From NCBI GenBank assembly GCA_913057785.1, contig CAJXPD010000069.1, positions 1 through 39,973 of the forward strand: a DNA stretch of 39,973 bases. Direction: 5' to 3'. This document shows positions 1 through 8,827 of the stretch, in pieces. The notes beneath the pieces were generated by a model. It saw nothing but the letters and a program-made list of their open reading frames with translations. It had not been told where the DNA came from and made no database searches. This stretch comes from an uncultured Lewinella sp. GTDB taxonomy: Bacteria; Bacteroidota; Bacteroidia; Chitinophagales; Saprospiraceae. Within the stretch, counting starts at the first letter, position 1; the number at the start of each line of letters is the position of its first letter. The translations under genes and the position numbers were made by a program.

Positions 1-1234
1 CAAATTCGTGATTGACTCTTGCCACCGTAAAATTGTTGGGATCAATGGCTTCTTCTTCTACTTCTTCCGTAAACATATTGAGAAAGCCCACGTTGGTCTT
101 ATTGATTTTTCCGGAAAGCCTGGCCCCGCCAATGATGGGGACCTGACGACCTTCTGAGCCAATCCCGATACGTCGACTAAAGAATAGATCGACTTCTCCA
201 GGACTTCCCACCGAAAACTGTCCAGCGTTTTCTAAAAAGAAGGGCCTTTTCTCCGGGAAAAATAGATTGAAGCGATCGAGGTTAATTTGTTGATCATCCA
301 CTTCTACCTGAGCAAAATCCGTGTTGTAAGTGAGGTCTAAAGTTAGACTAGGGGTGATACTGTATTTAAGATCTACGCCTACTTCTGGCTTGACGATCGT
401 TTCACTATCCTCCTCCTGATAATCTTTTGCTGCTTGCCCTAAAATATATGGGATTACTTTCAGGTTGCCCGGACTCTTCAAGTTCAGTCCACTCAAGGTA
501 CCCGCCATGGAGACCCGGTTCAAGTCAAATTGTATGGGCATCGGAGCCCAATAGGCGATCTCATTGGTTTTACGGATATTTCTTCGGAAGTTGAAGCCCC
601 ATTGCTGGTTTTCGCCGGAATTGAAACGTAAAGTACGTAGAGGAATGGCAAATTCGGCACTCCAGCCGAAGGGACCTGCTTTGGCCTTCACCTCCCAGGA
701 AGCATCCCAATTGATATTGAACCCGCCAATAATTCCTCCTTGTTGCCGATTGGCGTTGAAATTGTCCTGCCCTTCATTATTTACCTGCGCATCGTACTCA
801 ACCCCTTGAGAATTAGTGCCAAAAATGAAGCCATTTTGTCCGTCGTTGTAGGTGTCTACTAGAAAGATGAAGCTGTCCGTATTATCGAGAGAAGCGTCGC
901 GACGAGGATCAGCGATCACGAGTTTATCTGGCTCCGTATCATGACAAACGACCGCGATGTAGAAAGTAGTGGCAGTATAAGCTACATACACTTGTGTTTT
1001 TTCCGAGGCGGGCTGCCCGGCATTGGGCTGCACCTGTAGCAACTCCGTGATGGCATCCATGGAATTCCAGATTTCGTCTGCCAATACCTCCCCATCGATC
1101 AAAGGAGATTCTTCCAGCAGAATAGCTTGCGTATTTGGTCGTTCGATTTGGCTTAAGTTGACTTGGCCAGAGCTGCTTTGCGGAAATAGGCTCAGTAGGC
1201 AAAAGCCCAAGAACAGTTGCTTGAGTTTTTTCAT
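1..1234 (-). CDS. DUF5916 / CBM9-like outer-membrane protein, N-terminal part (cut by window edge)
   Basis: Reading the minus strand from the ATG at 1234 gives an open frame to the window edge, about 411 codons. It begins with MKKLKQLFLGFCLLSLFP and a signal peptide ending near SSSGQ. Next comes a CBM9-like beta-sandwich segment containing PLIDGEVLADEIWNS, QVYVAYTATTFYIAVVCHD and DPRRDASLDNTDSFIFLVDT. The DUF5916 region follows, with WEVKAKAGPFGWSAEFAIPL, FPEKRPFFLENAG and DLFFSRRIGIG. In Bacteroidota this family usually has a long C-terminal beta-barrel-like part and is placed in the outer membrane; that part lies outside the window. Its substrate is unknown. It sits 50 bp downstream of the TfoX-N gene on the same strand and could be co-transcribed. 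The family call is firm; a role in sugar or peptide handling would be inference. Confidence 0.85.
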   Translation of the reverse strand, partial: MKKLKQLFLGFCLLSLFPQSSSGQVNLSQIERPNTQAILLEESPLIDGEVLADEIWNSMDAITELLQVQPNAGQPASEKTQVYVAYTATTFYIAVVCHDTEPDKLVIADPRRDASLDNTDSFIFLVDTYNDGQNGFIFGTNSQGVEYDAQVNNEGQDNFNANRQQGGIIGGFNINWDASWEVKAKAGPFGWSAEFAIPLRTLRFNSGENQQWGFNFRRNIRKTNEIAYWAPMPIQFDLNRVSMAGTLSGLNLKSPGNLKVIPYILGQAAKDYQEEDSETIVKPEVGVDLKYSITPSLTLDLTYNTDFAQVEVDDQQINLDRFNLFFPEKRPFFLENAGQFSVGSPGEVDLFFSRRIGIGSEGRQVPIIGGARLSGKINKTNVGFLNMFTEEVEEEAIDPNNFTVARVNHEF

Positions 1235-1284
1235 GGTCGTTTCGTTTTGTCTAGCGAGTAATACCGAAGAGCGATAATCGTCTA

Positions 1285-1641
1285 CTATTTCTTGGCCTTC
1301 TTTTTCTTTTTGCTGGATTTAGCCAATGGGTTGAAATCCAGGCAGGCCTGTACCCAATTGGAAAGATCATCATCAATGTCTAAGCCTTCGGGTTCTATGA
1401 AAACATAACCTTTCATTGGCCTTCCAGTGAAGTCCATGGCTCTGATACCCGATTTTTCAAGGGCAGTTTCCTGAGCGTCCGGTCCGATCCGGGCCATCAT
1501 CTCTTCCTTGACGACTCCCATACACATTTTGTCGTCGACCATAAAGCACAGACCTCCCATCATTTTTTTCTCCAGAAAATCTACGTCTTTATCTATTAAG
1601 ATTTGCCGTAACCGATCGGCTAGTAATTCATTGTATGCCAT
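1285..1641 (-). CDS. TfoX N-terminal-domain family protein
   Basis: A 118-residue protein made of a single TfoX-N domain. Family hallmarks are ADRLRQIL near the start, the segment KKMMGGLCFMVDDKMCMGV, and the later GRPMKGYVFIEPEGLD. It ends in a very lysine-rich tail (KSSKKKKKAKK) that could bind nucleic acid or simply add charge. Full-length TfoX/Sxy regulates competence in gammaproteobacteria, but stand-alone TfoX-N proteins in Bacteroidota have no settled function, so no competence role is claimed. The gene starts 26 bp downstream of the alpha/beta hydrolase stop on the same strand, which suggests a two-gene operon. Confidence 0.88.
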   Translation of the reverse strand: MAYNELLADRLRQILIDKDVDFLEKKMMGGLCFMVDDKMCMGVVKEEMMARIGPDAQETALEKSGIRAMDFTGRPMKGYVFIEPEGLDIDDDLSNWVQACLDFNPLAKSSKKKKKAKK

Positions 1642-1667
1642 ATGCTTATCTTATGGTTCGCTGTTAA

Positions 1668-2603
1668 TTATTGGGAGTTTAATGCCTGCCAAAAGGGACT
1701 CACGACGTCCAACCATTTTTCTGGGGCTTCGATTTGCGCGAAATGTCCCACTCCGGGTATCAGGCTAAATTTGGCTTGGGGCATCACCTTCTCCCTTAAA
1801 TGATTGGCCACCGCCATTGGGGCCACCACATCTTGATCCCCCCAGCATATCTGGAGTGGGATCTTGGTATGCTTCAAAGGAGGGAGCCAACGGTGATCTT
1901 GGAAACGCTTGCGATCATTTAGGTAGCGGATAATGATATGGAATAGCTTTCTGCCTTCCTTATGGACGATCCCAGCCCACATCAACTGGATGGCTTCTTC
2001 ACTCATTCCAGCACTTTCACTAGCACTTTTTACCTGTTGCCGGAACATTGGGAAATTCAATAATTTCCCCAGTATGGGCCCACCACGTTTGGTGAGTAAC
2101 CATTTTTGAGTTATCCGTAGCTTAGCCTTTTCTAGCACCATATTTCCATTGGTAAAGGTGGCTGACAATATACCTGCCGAGAACCAAGCCGGAAGGACGT
2201 CCAGCTCATGCCGGGCAATTAACTCCGTCAGAACGGTATCGCCCATGTCGTGTGCCAAGATATGGCCTCCAGTTATGCCATAATGTTTCCATACCCACAA
2301 AGCACAATCTGTCTGTTCAAAAAGGGAATAGGTATATCCGCTCAAAGGTTTATCACTCATCCCATATCCCAGAAAATCAAAAACAACAATTCGCTTGAAG
2401 AAGGTCAGCAATCCCTCGATAGTCCCTTGATAAGAATAAGAAGATTCTGGAAATCCATGAATAAGAAGCAGCGTATCCGCTGGTGCCGCCTGGGCGTCTC
2501 CATATTGCTTGTTGAAGATTTTGTGTTCAAAGGGCCCCATGCTGATATATTGGCCGTCAGCAGCCCAATCCAAAAGGGTTTTCGGTAAGTTGTTAGTCGA
2601 CAT
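1668..2603 (-). CDS. Alpha/beta hydrolase, epoxide-hydrolase/haloalkane-dehalogenase type
   Basis: A 311-residue alpha/beta-hydrolase-fold protein with no signal peptide, so probably cytosolic. The oxyanion-hole motif LLIHGFPESSYSY, with an HGFPE core, is near residue 45. The nucleophile elbow reads LAHDMGDTVL, which puts Asp rather than Ser at the nucleophile position, as in epoxide hydrolases, haloalkane dehalogenases and MEST-like proteins. The acid is probably in WGDQDVVAP and the catalytic His in GVGHFAQIEAPE. A helical cap lies between. Such enzymes open epoxides or remove halogens through an alkyl-enzyme ester; the real substrate cannot be read from sequence. It is the first gene of a likely operon with the TfoX-N gene. 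Confidence 0.85.
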   Translation of the reverse strand: MSTNNLPKTLLDWAADGQYISMGPFEHKIFNKQYGDAQAAPADTLLLIHGFPESSYSYQGTIEGLLTFFKRIVVFDFLGYGMSDKPLSGYTYSLFEQTDCALWVWKHYGITGGHILAHDMGDTVLTELIARHELDVLPAWFSAGILSATFTNGNMVLEKAKLRITQKWLLTKRGGPILGKLLNFPMFRQQVKSASESAGMSEEAIQLMWAGIVHKEGRKLFHIIIRYLNDRKRFQDHRWLPPLKHTKIPLQICWGDQDVVAPMAVANHLREKVMPQAKFSLIPGVGHFAQIEAPEKWLDVVSPFWQALNSQ

Positions 2604-2842
2604 CTATTTTGGCTTTCGATCCGGTCTTAATTGATGAAAAGTAGTTGTTTTATTGACTTCTAGAATCAAAAGGTACGGAACTTCATCCGACTTTTCTAGT
2701 GTCGCAGAGCGTCAAGGCAGTCAAGCAGTTTCCATAATCACTAGGCCCTAAATCTGATGACCTGTCTAGAAATTTCGATAAAGTCAGTTCCAAATTGCAA
2801 CTATTAGCGAGAAAAGTCATCTTTGAAAGAAACCCGACTCAC

Positions 2843-5197
2843 ATGTTATCTCACATCATCAAGCTGGCGTTTCGCAACTTCCGACGCCACAAAAGCTCCT
2901 TTTTTATCAATCTTATCGGCCTTTCTACTGGTTTAGCTTGTGCCTTATTGATCCTACTTTGGGTACAGGATGAATTGCGGATGGATAAATTCCATGCAAA
3001 GGATGATCGCTTGTTTCAGGTGATGGAACATCAGCAGTATGCAGAGGACATCATGACGACCTCTTCCACGCCTGGTTTGCTAGCGGAAACGCTCGCCGAT
3101 GAGATTCCGGAAATTGAGCACGCCGCTACCTGGAACTGGCGGATGAATAATACGCTAACCGTCAAAGAACAAAATGTCAAGAAATATGGGCACTGGGCTG
3201 GGCCGGACTTCTTCCACCTATTTAGCTTTGATTTGACCCAGGGAACGCCCAATGATGTACTGAAGGAGATGAATGCCATCGTAATCTCCGAGAGCCTAGC
3301 TAAGTTGTTGTTTGGCTCTGGAGAAGAAGCTATGGGAGAGTCCATTGAAATCGAGCACGACGAGGTGTATGCCGTGACTGGTGTTTTTGAAGACCTACCT
3401 TCGAATTCTTCTCGACAATTCGACTTTATCCTCAACTTTGAAAAGTATAAAAAGGAAAATGAGTGGATTCGAAATTGGGGCAGCAACTCTCCTCAGACTG
3501 TAGTAACCTTGGTAGAAGGGGCGGATGCAGATGCGGTGAATGAAAAGATTGCTGGATTCGTGGGTAAATACACCGAGAATTCCAATGTCACCTTATTCTT
3601 GAAGCCCTTCTCAGAGCGCTACCTCTATGGCCGGTACGAGAATGGTAAGCAAGCGGGAGGGCGAATCGATTACGTTCGACTCTTTTCCATTATAGCGGTG
3701 TTTATATTGATTATTGCCTGCATCAATTTTATGAATTTGTCTACCGCACGAGCCTCAAGACGGGCCAAGGAAGTCGGTGTAAAGAAGGCTATTGGTGCGA
3801 TGCGGGGCGCATTGGTGCGGCAGTATCTGGGCGAATCCATTTTAATAGCTGTATTCTCATTGCTGGTTGCCGTAGGTTTAGTGGCCTTATTCCTACCGCA
3901 GTTTAATTTGATCACGGATAAAATGCTAAGTCTGCGTTTTTCCCCTACGATCATTTTCTCCTTTTTAGGTATCACCTTATTTAGTGGCTTATTGGCAGGA
4001 AGTTATCCTGCTCTGTATCTTTCTTCTTTCCGGCCTGTGACGGTTTTAAAGGGAGAGATCAAGACTTCTCTCGGCGAACTCTGGGCACGTAGGGGATTAG
4101 TGGTGTTTCAGTTTACCCTATCCATAATCCTGATCGTTGCGGTGATGGTTGTCTATCGGCAGATCCAGTTCGTTCAGACACAGAATTTGGGATATGATAA
4201 AGAGCAATTGATCTATTTCGGTATGGATGGACGGCTTGCAGATCAGACCGAAGCCTTCCTCTCGGAAGCCAAGCGTATACCTGGCATTGAAAACATTTCT
4301 ACCATTTCTCACGATTTGGTAGGTCGACAAAACAATACCAGCGGTTTGCAATGGGATGGAAAAGATCCTGAAGATCGGATACTTTTCGAGCACGTTAGGA
4401 TCAATTATGACCTTTTGGAAACGATTGGGGTTGAATTGACAGAGGGCCGCTTTTTCTCGGAGGAGTTCGGTGCAGATTCTAGCAAGATTATCTTCAATGA
4501 AACGGCCGTTAAGATCATGGGGATGGATGACCCTATCGGGCAGAAGATTCGTTTATGGGACGAGTACGATATGGAAATTATTGGGGTGGTCAAGGACTTT
4601 CATTTTCAGTCGCTTCACGAGGCGGTTGAACCTTTGTTTTTCCGTTTGGCGCCAGAGAGTACTTGGGCTATGATGGCTAGACTGGAAGCGGGTAAGGAAC
4701 GAGAAGCCCTGGCAAGTTTGAAGAAATTCTATGAAGACTTCAATCCAGGATTCTCCTTTGATGTCGAATTTACGGATGAACAATATGCTCGACAATATGC
4801 GGCAGAACAGCGAGTCGCATCACTATCTCGCTACTTTGCTGGTTTTGCGATCTTGATTTCTTGCCTAGGTTTATTCGGCTTGGCTATGTTTACGGCAGAA
4901 CGAAAGAAGAAGGAAATCGGTATTCGGAAGGTACTGGGGGCTACCGTATCTAATATTGTCGTCCTGCTCACCAGAGATTTCACCCGTTTGGTGCTGTTTT
5001 CTATCATCCTGGGGCTACCCATTGCTTATTTTATGGTGAGTAGATGGCTGAGAGCTTTTGCTTACCACATTGAGTTGAACCCCTGGTTTTTTGCTTTGGC
5101 AGGTTTGGTGGTGATGCTGATATCCTGGGCAACGGTAAGTTCGCAAGCGCTGCGTTCGGCCCATGCTAATCCAAGGGATTGCCTACGAAATGAATAA
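2843..5197 (+). CDS. MacB/FtsX-type ABC transporter permease
   Basis: A permease of about 784 residues with two tandem MacB_PCD plus FtsX halves. A TM helix near the N-terminus (FINLIGLSTGLACALLILLW) is followed by a periplasmic core, then a first FtsX block (LFSIIAVFILIIACINFMNL, SRRAKEVGVKKAIGA). A second periplasmic core and a C-terminal FtsX block (ERKKKEIGIRKVLGATVSNIV) close the protein. This double layout is the usual Bacteroidota form. These permeases couple ATP hydrolysis to periplasmic or outer-membrane transport of peptides, lipoproteins or drugs, but no ATPase gene is nearby, so the partner must be elsewhere. I chose the ATG at 2843; the frame is also open from a TTG at 2795, but the extra 16 residues are unlike the family. 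Confidence 0.9.
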   Translation: MLSHIIKLAFRNFRRHKSSFFINLIGLSTGLACALLILLWVQDELRMDKFHAKDDRLFQVMEHQQYAEDIMTTSSTPGLLAETLADEIPEIEHAATWNWRMNNTLTVKEQNVKKYGHWAGPDFFHLFSFDLTQGTPNDVLKEMNAIVISESLAKLLFGSGEEAMGESIEIEHDEVYAVTGVFEDLPSNSSRQFDFILNFEKYKKENEWIRNWGSNSPQTVVTLVEGADADAVNEKIAGFVGKYTENSNVTLFLKPFSERYLYGRYENGKQAGGRIDYVRLFSIIAVFILIIACINFMNLSTARASRRAKEVGVKKAIGAMRGALVRQYLGESILIAVFSLLVAVGLVALFLPQFNLITDKMLSLRFSPTIIFSFLGITLFSGLLAGSYPALYLSSFRPVTVLKGEIKTSLGELWARRGLVVFQFTLSIILIVAVMVVYRQIQFVQTQNLGYDKEQLIYFGMDGRLADQTEAFLSEAKRIPGIENISTISHDLVGRQNNTSGLQWDGKDPEDRILFEHVRINYDLLETIGVELTEGRFFSEEFGADSSKIIFNETAVKIMGMDDPIGQKIRLWDEYDMEIIGVVKDFHFQSLHEAVEPLFFRLAPESTWAMMARLEAGKEREALASLKKFYEDFNPGFSFDVEFTDEQYARQYAAEQRVASLSRYFAGFAILISCLGLFGLAMFTAERKKKEIGIRKVLGATVSNIVVLLTRDFTRLVLFSIILGLPIAYFMVSRWLRAFAYHIELNPWFFALAGLVVMLISWATVSSQALRSAHANPRDCLRNE

Positions 5198-5220
5198 GCC
5201 CATTTTTTCGTGCTTGTCTG

Positions 5221-5257
5221 AAGACAGGGCACTATCCACCGGGATGGCGCCCTGTTT
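5221..5257. terminator. Possible bidirectional terminator between convergent genes
   Basis: AGACAGGGC and GCCCTGTTT form a 9-bp stem with one G-T pair, and the loop has a small nested ATCC/GGAT pairing. It lies between the permease stop (5197) and the convergent DUF2911 stop (5268). There is only a short T-run, so termination is plausible but not strong. Confidence 0.4.
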
Positions 5258-5267
5258 GCATATAGGC

Positions 5268-5822
5268 TTACTGGATGGGCACGGAAACTTTAGTGTCTGC
5301 CCATTTCAAAACTAGGGCGGCAGATCCTTGTTCTGAGAGTTCAATGGTGAAAAGTTCGACGGATTCCGCGAGCTTTTGAACCGCGGCATCGACTTGCAGC
5401 ACATCCGCGGCGGGATCTCTCGAAGCTTCACTGTTGAAGTTTACCCCCCAACTATACTGCTTCTCATTGAAAATTATCTTCCAGCTCTGTTCCCCTGGGA
5501 TTGTCCACAGGGTATACTTCCCAGCCGGAAGTTTACCACCACCGATACTGAGATCTTTATTGGTGGTAATAGTGGTAGCTTCATTTGCTCCTGTTCTCCA
5601 TACTACACCATAGGGAACCAATCCACCAAATATCTCCCGACCTTTCACGGAAGGTCTATTGTAATAAACGCTTAGTTCCATATCCCCCTGTGTATACTCT
5701 ATTGTATCTTCGGGGCTGTGTTTTTTGGTTTGTGCTTGCAGCACCTTAAAGGCTATAAAGAGGATAACCGCCAAGGACCCGATAATGATCCCTGTCCATT
5801 TAAGAAACTTTTTCATGATCAA
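5268..5822 (-). CDS. DUF2911 domain protein, membrane-anchored
   Basis: A 184-residue protein with one N-terminal hydrophobic segment (WTGIIIGSLAVILFIAFKVL) that acts as an uncleaved anchor or signal. A DUF2911 domain follows, marked by YYNRPSVKGREIFGGLVPYG, VWRTGANEATTI, LPAGKYTLWTIPGEQ and FNEKQYSWG. DUF2911 is widespread in Bacteroidota exported proteins and has no established biochemical activity. The start is either 5822 (MIMKK) or the second Met at 5816. The gene stands alone between convergent and divergent neighbours. Confidence 0.88.
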   Translation of the reverse strand: MIMKKFLKWTGIIIGSLAVILFIAFKVLQAQTKKHSPEDTIEYTQGDMELSVYYNRPSVKGREIFGGLVPYGVVWRTGANEATTITTNKDLSIGGGKLPAGKYTLWTIPGEQSWKIIFNEKQYSWGVNFNSEASRDPAADVLQVDAAVQKLAESVELFTIELSEQGSAALVLKWADTKVSVPIQ

Positions 5823-5993
5823 AGTATTATTGAAAGAAGGAATGTGTGTTTCGAAAATCTGCTGGACTTGAAGCTGGTTTGTGCGCTAAGGTACGAAGAT
5901 CAGGACTTGCAGACGGGGATTTTCGATCAGTGAACCCAACAGCTATACCTTTCTCCGAAGGAGATTTGATTGGCCGACAACGCAAAAACTAGG

Positions 5994-6872
5994 ATGAAGA
6001 ACATCTTGTATTTACTATTGGCAACAGCCACGTGGGGGCTAAATTTCTTCTTGGCTAAACTCATGATGGAAAGTAGCTCTGCGCTACAGGCTGGTTTTTG
6101 GCGTTATTTCATTGCTGTGCTTATTCTGATTCCCATTTTGTGGAAGCAATTACCCTCCTGGAGTCTAGTGTGGCAAAATAGTAAGTTACTGCTAGTTGTA
6201 GGCTTAGTAGGGATTTTTGGGTTCAATTACTTTTTCTTCATCGGGCTTTCGGGGACCTCAGCGATTAATGCTGCCCTGATCATGAGTTTGAACCCCGCTC
6301 TCACCTTGGTTTTAGCCTGGATTATGTATGGCCACAAGATATCAGCTGCCCAAGGAATTGGGATACTCTTGGCTTTTCTTGGGGTGTTGGTTTTAATCAG
6401 TAAAGGCAAGCCTTGGCAATTGGAAGGTTTGGTGATGGAACCCGGAGATACCTATATGTGGATAGCTAACTTTGCTTTTGCTGTCTATCACTTAGGGGTG
6501 AGGAAATACAAGGGGAATTTGGAGAATATTCATTTTACGTTCTTTACTACGCTGATCTGTTGCTTTTGCTTCTTATTGGTTATTCAACCCTATCCCCTGC
6601 AGGAATTAACGACCTATCCAGCTGAATTCTGGTATGCCGCCATCGGGATGGGAGGACCTGGTACAGCGCTAGCTTATTTCGCATGGAATCATGGAGCAGC
6701 GGGTCTTGGATTAGGCAGAGCTGCAGTATTTATGAACACGGTGCCTTTCTTTACCTCTATATTCGCACTGCTATTCGGAGCCACGCTCTATCTCTTTCAT
6801 CTGTGGAGTGGCCTGCTCATTATATCTGGCTTATTGGTTATTCAGTTGCAGCAATGGCGCGCGACTCGCTGA
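5994..6872 (+). CDS. EamA/DMT-family permease
   Basis: A drug/metabolite transporter of about 292 residues with two EamA repeats and roughly ten TM helices. The first repeat starts LLLATATWGLNFFLAKLM and the second begins near MWIANFAFAVYHLGVRKY. GTALAYFAWNHGAAGLG is typical of the second repeat. These permeases export amino acids, nucleotides or drugs across the inner membrane; the substrate is unknown. I chose the ATG at 5994, which fits the usual family start. A TTG at 5970 is also in frame and has an AAGGAG six bases upstream, so an eight-residue longer form (MADNAKTR...) cannot be excluded. The 3' end overlaps the convergent histidine kinase gene by 35 bp. Confidence 0.9.
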   Translation: MKNILYLLLATATWGLNFFLAKLMMESSSALQAGFWRYFIAVLILIPILWKQLPSWSLVWQNSKLLLVVGLVGIFGFNYFFFIGLSGTSAINAALIMSLNPALTLVLAWIMYGHKISAAQGIGILLAFLGVLVLISKGKPWQLEGLVMEPGDTYMWIANFAFAVYHLGVRKYKGNLENIHFTFFTTLICCFCFLLVIQPYPLQELTTYPAEFWYAAIGMGGPGTALAYFAWNHGAAGLGLGRAAVFMNTVPFFTSIFALLFGATLYLFHLWSGLLIISGLLVIQLQQWRATR

Positions 6873-7971
6873 GGTTTTCTTCGTTGCAGGAATCCTTCGT
6901 TGGGGTAATAATGGGGAACCTAAGCAGGAATGCACTGCCCTTACCAGGCTTGGAATGCATAATGCGAATGTCACCATCCAATCGATCTAGAATTTTTTTA
7001 GCTGTAGCTAAACCAATACCAGTTCCTATATAATCTTGGCGATTGTGTAAGCGCTTGAATAGGTCAAATATGTACTGATGAAATTCCGTCTCTATGCCAA
7101 TTCCATTATCTGTGATTAGAAATTGATGATACCTAGAAGTGGCATCGTAGTGAATCTCCACTTTCGGTTCTTGGCTATCGTTGTAAAGGAACCCATTTTC
7201 TAATAAGTGTTTGAACAACATGAAAATCAGCCGTTCATTACCATAAATTACAGGGAGATTATGAGAAAGTAATTTTCCTCCTTTTTCTTCAATGATTTCA
7301 GAAAGATTGGATTTTAATCTATCAATCAAGATTTCCATTTCGAAGCACTGGAATACTTCCTGCTGCTGCTTGTCAATGTTATTGTACAACAAAAGATTGT
7401 TGATCAACAAATGCAACTGCTTACCGTTCTGCACGATGTAGTGAAAATATTCCTCCAATTTGGAATTGGCAGGTACTTCTCGTAGCGCAAGATTGGTGAA
7501 ACTGACAATATTTCTAATGGGCTCTTTGATATCGTGGGAAAGCAAATGATTGAACCGTTGGAGTTCTTCCCGTACTTCTTGAAGGGGAGCCGTGCGATCC
7601 AGTTGCAACTGCAGTTTTCGCTGTTTTGTAACATCCTGAGCAATAAAAATTCGCTTCTGATCCGCTACACTAAGATGACTCTGAAGCCTAACCCAGCGAT
7701 AATGCCCGCGCTTATCCCGAATTCTTAACTCCAAAGGGCGTGAGGGTTCCTCACTTTTTCTCAGTGCCTTTTGTGCCTGGGGGGCATCCTCTTCATGTAA
7801 CAAGGAGAAGATATCCGAACCTTTAATCTTATCTCCGGAGTAACCCAGGGCCTTTTGAAAAGCCGGGTTTACCGCTTCAATGGCTCCGTAAAGGGAGGAA
7901 ATAGCAATGAGATCCGTTGATAGCTCGAAGACTTTTAATAAACAGTTCATGGTGTGGTCGCTAATGTACAT
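6838..7971 (-). CDS. Soluble PAS-domain sensor histidine kinase
   Basis: A kinase of about 377 residues with no TM segment, so probably cytosolic. Domains in order: PAS (from VFELSTDLIAI to a PAC end at FIAQDVTKQRK), a coiled linker, HisKA with the phospho-acceptor motif LLSHDIKEPIRN (His at about residue 146), and HATPase_c. The ATPase shows an N-box (HLLENGFLYND), G1 (ITDNGIGIE), an F-box (IFDLFKRL) and G2 (GTGIGLATAKKI). All catalytic motifs look intact. No response regulator lies nearby, so it is an orphan kinase. Start choices are ATG 7971, ATG 7950 or an upstream TTG at 8013; 7971 is preferred because it precedes the PAS domain closely and uses ATG. Confidence 0.88.
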   Translation of the reverse strand: MYISDHTMNCLLKVFELSTDLIAISSLYGAIEAVNPAFQKALGYSGDKIKGSDIFSLLHEEDAPQAQKALRKSEEPSRPLELRIRDKRGHYRWVRLQSHLSVADQKRIFIAQDVTKQRKLQLQLDRTAPLQEVREELQRFNHLLSHDIKEPIRNIVSFTNLALREVPANSKLEEYFHYIVQNGKQLHLLINNLLLYNNIDKQQQEVFQCFEMEILIDRLKSNLSEIIEEKGGKLLSHNLPVIYGNERLIFMLFKHLLENGFLYNDSQEPKVEIHYDATSRYHQFLITDNGIGIETEFHQYIFDLFKRLHNRQDYIGTGIGLATAKKILDRLDGDIRIMHSKPGKGSAFLLRFPIITPTKDSCNEENLSESRAIAATE

Positions 7972-8565
7972 GATTTGTGATCTTCTAATCCTACTTTCCA
8001 ATAAACAGGTCAACCGGGGGAACGGTTAGTCAGTTCTTAAAGCAGTCAGTACCTGCCTTACAATAGTGACAGTTACAGTATGTGTAACCCTATTGAGGTA
8101 TAGTGTATAGTCTGCTCTCAGTCGTATTATCAACTTTGGCTTTTACAGGAAAATGAAGGAATAGAGTCTAGGCTAGTTCGGTCGAAATAAGCTGTTAATC
8201 TGAGTGGTTGAGTAAGGCTTGTTCAAAAATGTTTGGGCGAAGGTTTCTGCTCTTTGAATTTTCTTTCCTTCCAGACAAAAGTCCAGGCTTTAAACCTTTA
8301 ATGAATCGGTATTATTTGATTTTTGTGACATAGCAAAAGTGTTGATGTATACATCTGCATATGGGGGAGAAGGTATACTATTGATGCCTGGGCGTTCCTA
8401 GAGAAGGTTTTCTTCTTGCTTGAATTCAGATAATAAGCCCTTAAATACAACAATTCGGCAATTCGGCCGTAAACCCCTACCAGGAATGCTAGTGTTATTC
8501 CTGATAAGCCTCATATTTGGCAGAAAGCCTACGTTTTACCCTACCACTCAATTCTGGTCTCATTA

Positions 8566-8755
8566 TAAGTAGTGTGACAATAGTAATCTTCAAGTTTCTG
8601 GTAGTGTGTTTTTATGGCCAGACAAGGCAGAAAAATCGCACCCCTGTCCAGCCGGCCAGGCGGGATAGCCGTAGGCTAAGTAAGATTCTTTCTAACGAAG
8701 GTTGGACGAAAAAGACGCAGCAGAAAAACACGAGTATCTATTGTCACACTACTTA
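8566..8755. mobile_element. MITE-like element with perfect 18-bp terminal inverted repeats
   Basis: TAAGTAGTGTGACAATAG at 8566-8583 is repeated as an exact reverse complement at 8738-8755, bounding 190 bp. The outermost bases are TA on each side, which fits a TA target-site duplication as made by IS630/Tc1-mariner-type transposases, but TA is self-complementary so this is only suggestive. The inside has no transposase and no plausible ORF. It includes a GC-rich core (around 8615-8670) with imperfect self-complementarity, unlike the AT-rich flanks. Small size, exact ends and no coding capacity match a miniature inverted-repeat element mobilised in trans. It could instead be a large stem-loop regulatory RNA. 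Confidence 0.5.
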
Positions 8756-8771
8756 CGAATATGATTTCAAT

Positions 8772-8779
8772 TACTTTTG
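8772..8779 (+). promoter_or_regulatory. Candidate Bacteroidota -7 box for GT4 gene
   Basis: TACTTTTG exactly matches the Bacteroidota -7 consensus TAnnTTTG. It is 48 bp upstream of the ATG at 8828 and 16 bp beyond the right end of the MITE-like element. No TTG at the proper -33 distance is visible, so strength is uncertain. Confidence 0.4.
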
Positions 8780-8827
8780 CATAGTACGCTGGATGTTCAG
8801 ACTGCTATCTTATAATGCTAGAAGACC

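Larger units (their letters stand above)
7972..8827. other. Gene-poor interval between histidine kinase and GT4 gene
   Basis: No convincing coding sequence is present. It contains a GTTACA/TGTAAC inverted repeat at 8072-8088, a perfect 12-bp palindrome GATGTATACATC at 8344-8355, a tandem AATTCGGC pair just before 8470, and a CAGGAAT/ATTCCTG hairpin at 8481-8503. The MITE-like element at 8566-8755 and a -7 box at 8772 follow. The two genes diverge here, so regulatory sites for both are expected. The palindromes are candidate operators only. Confidence 0.6.

Noticed and set aside
2250..2588. Plus-strand open frame antisense to the alpha/beta hydrolase
   Set aside because: Fully covered by the hydrolase gene with intact catalytic motifs; no start context or domain support.
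3031..3486. Minus-strand open frame of 151 codons inside the permease gene
   Set aside because: Antisense to a conserved periplasmic domain of the MacB/FtsX permease; composition looks like a shadow frame and no domain is recognisable.
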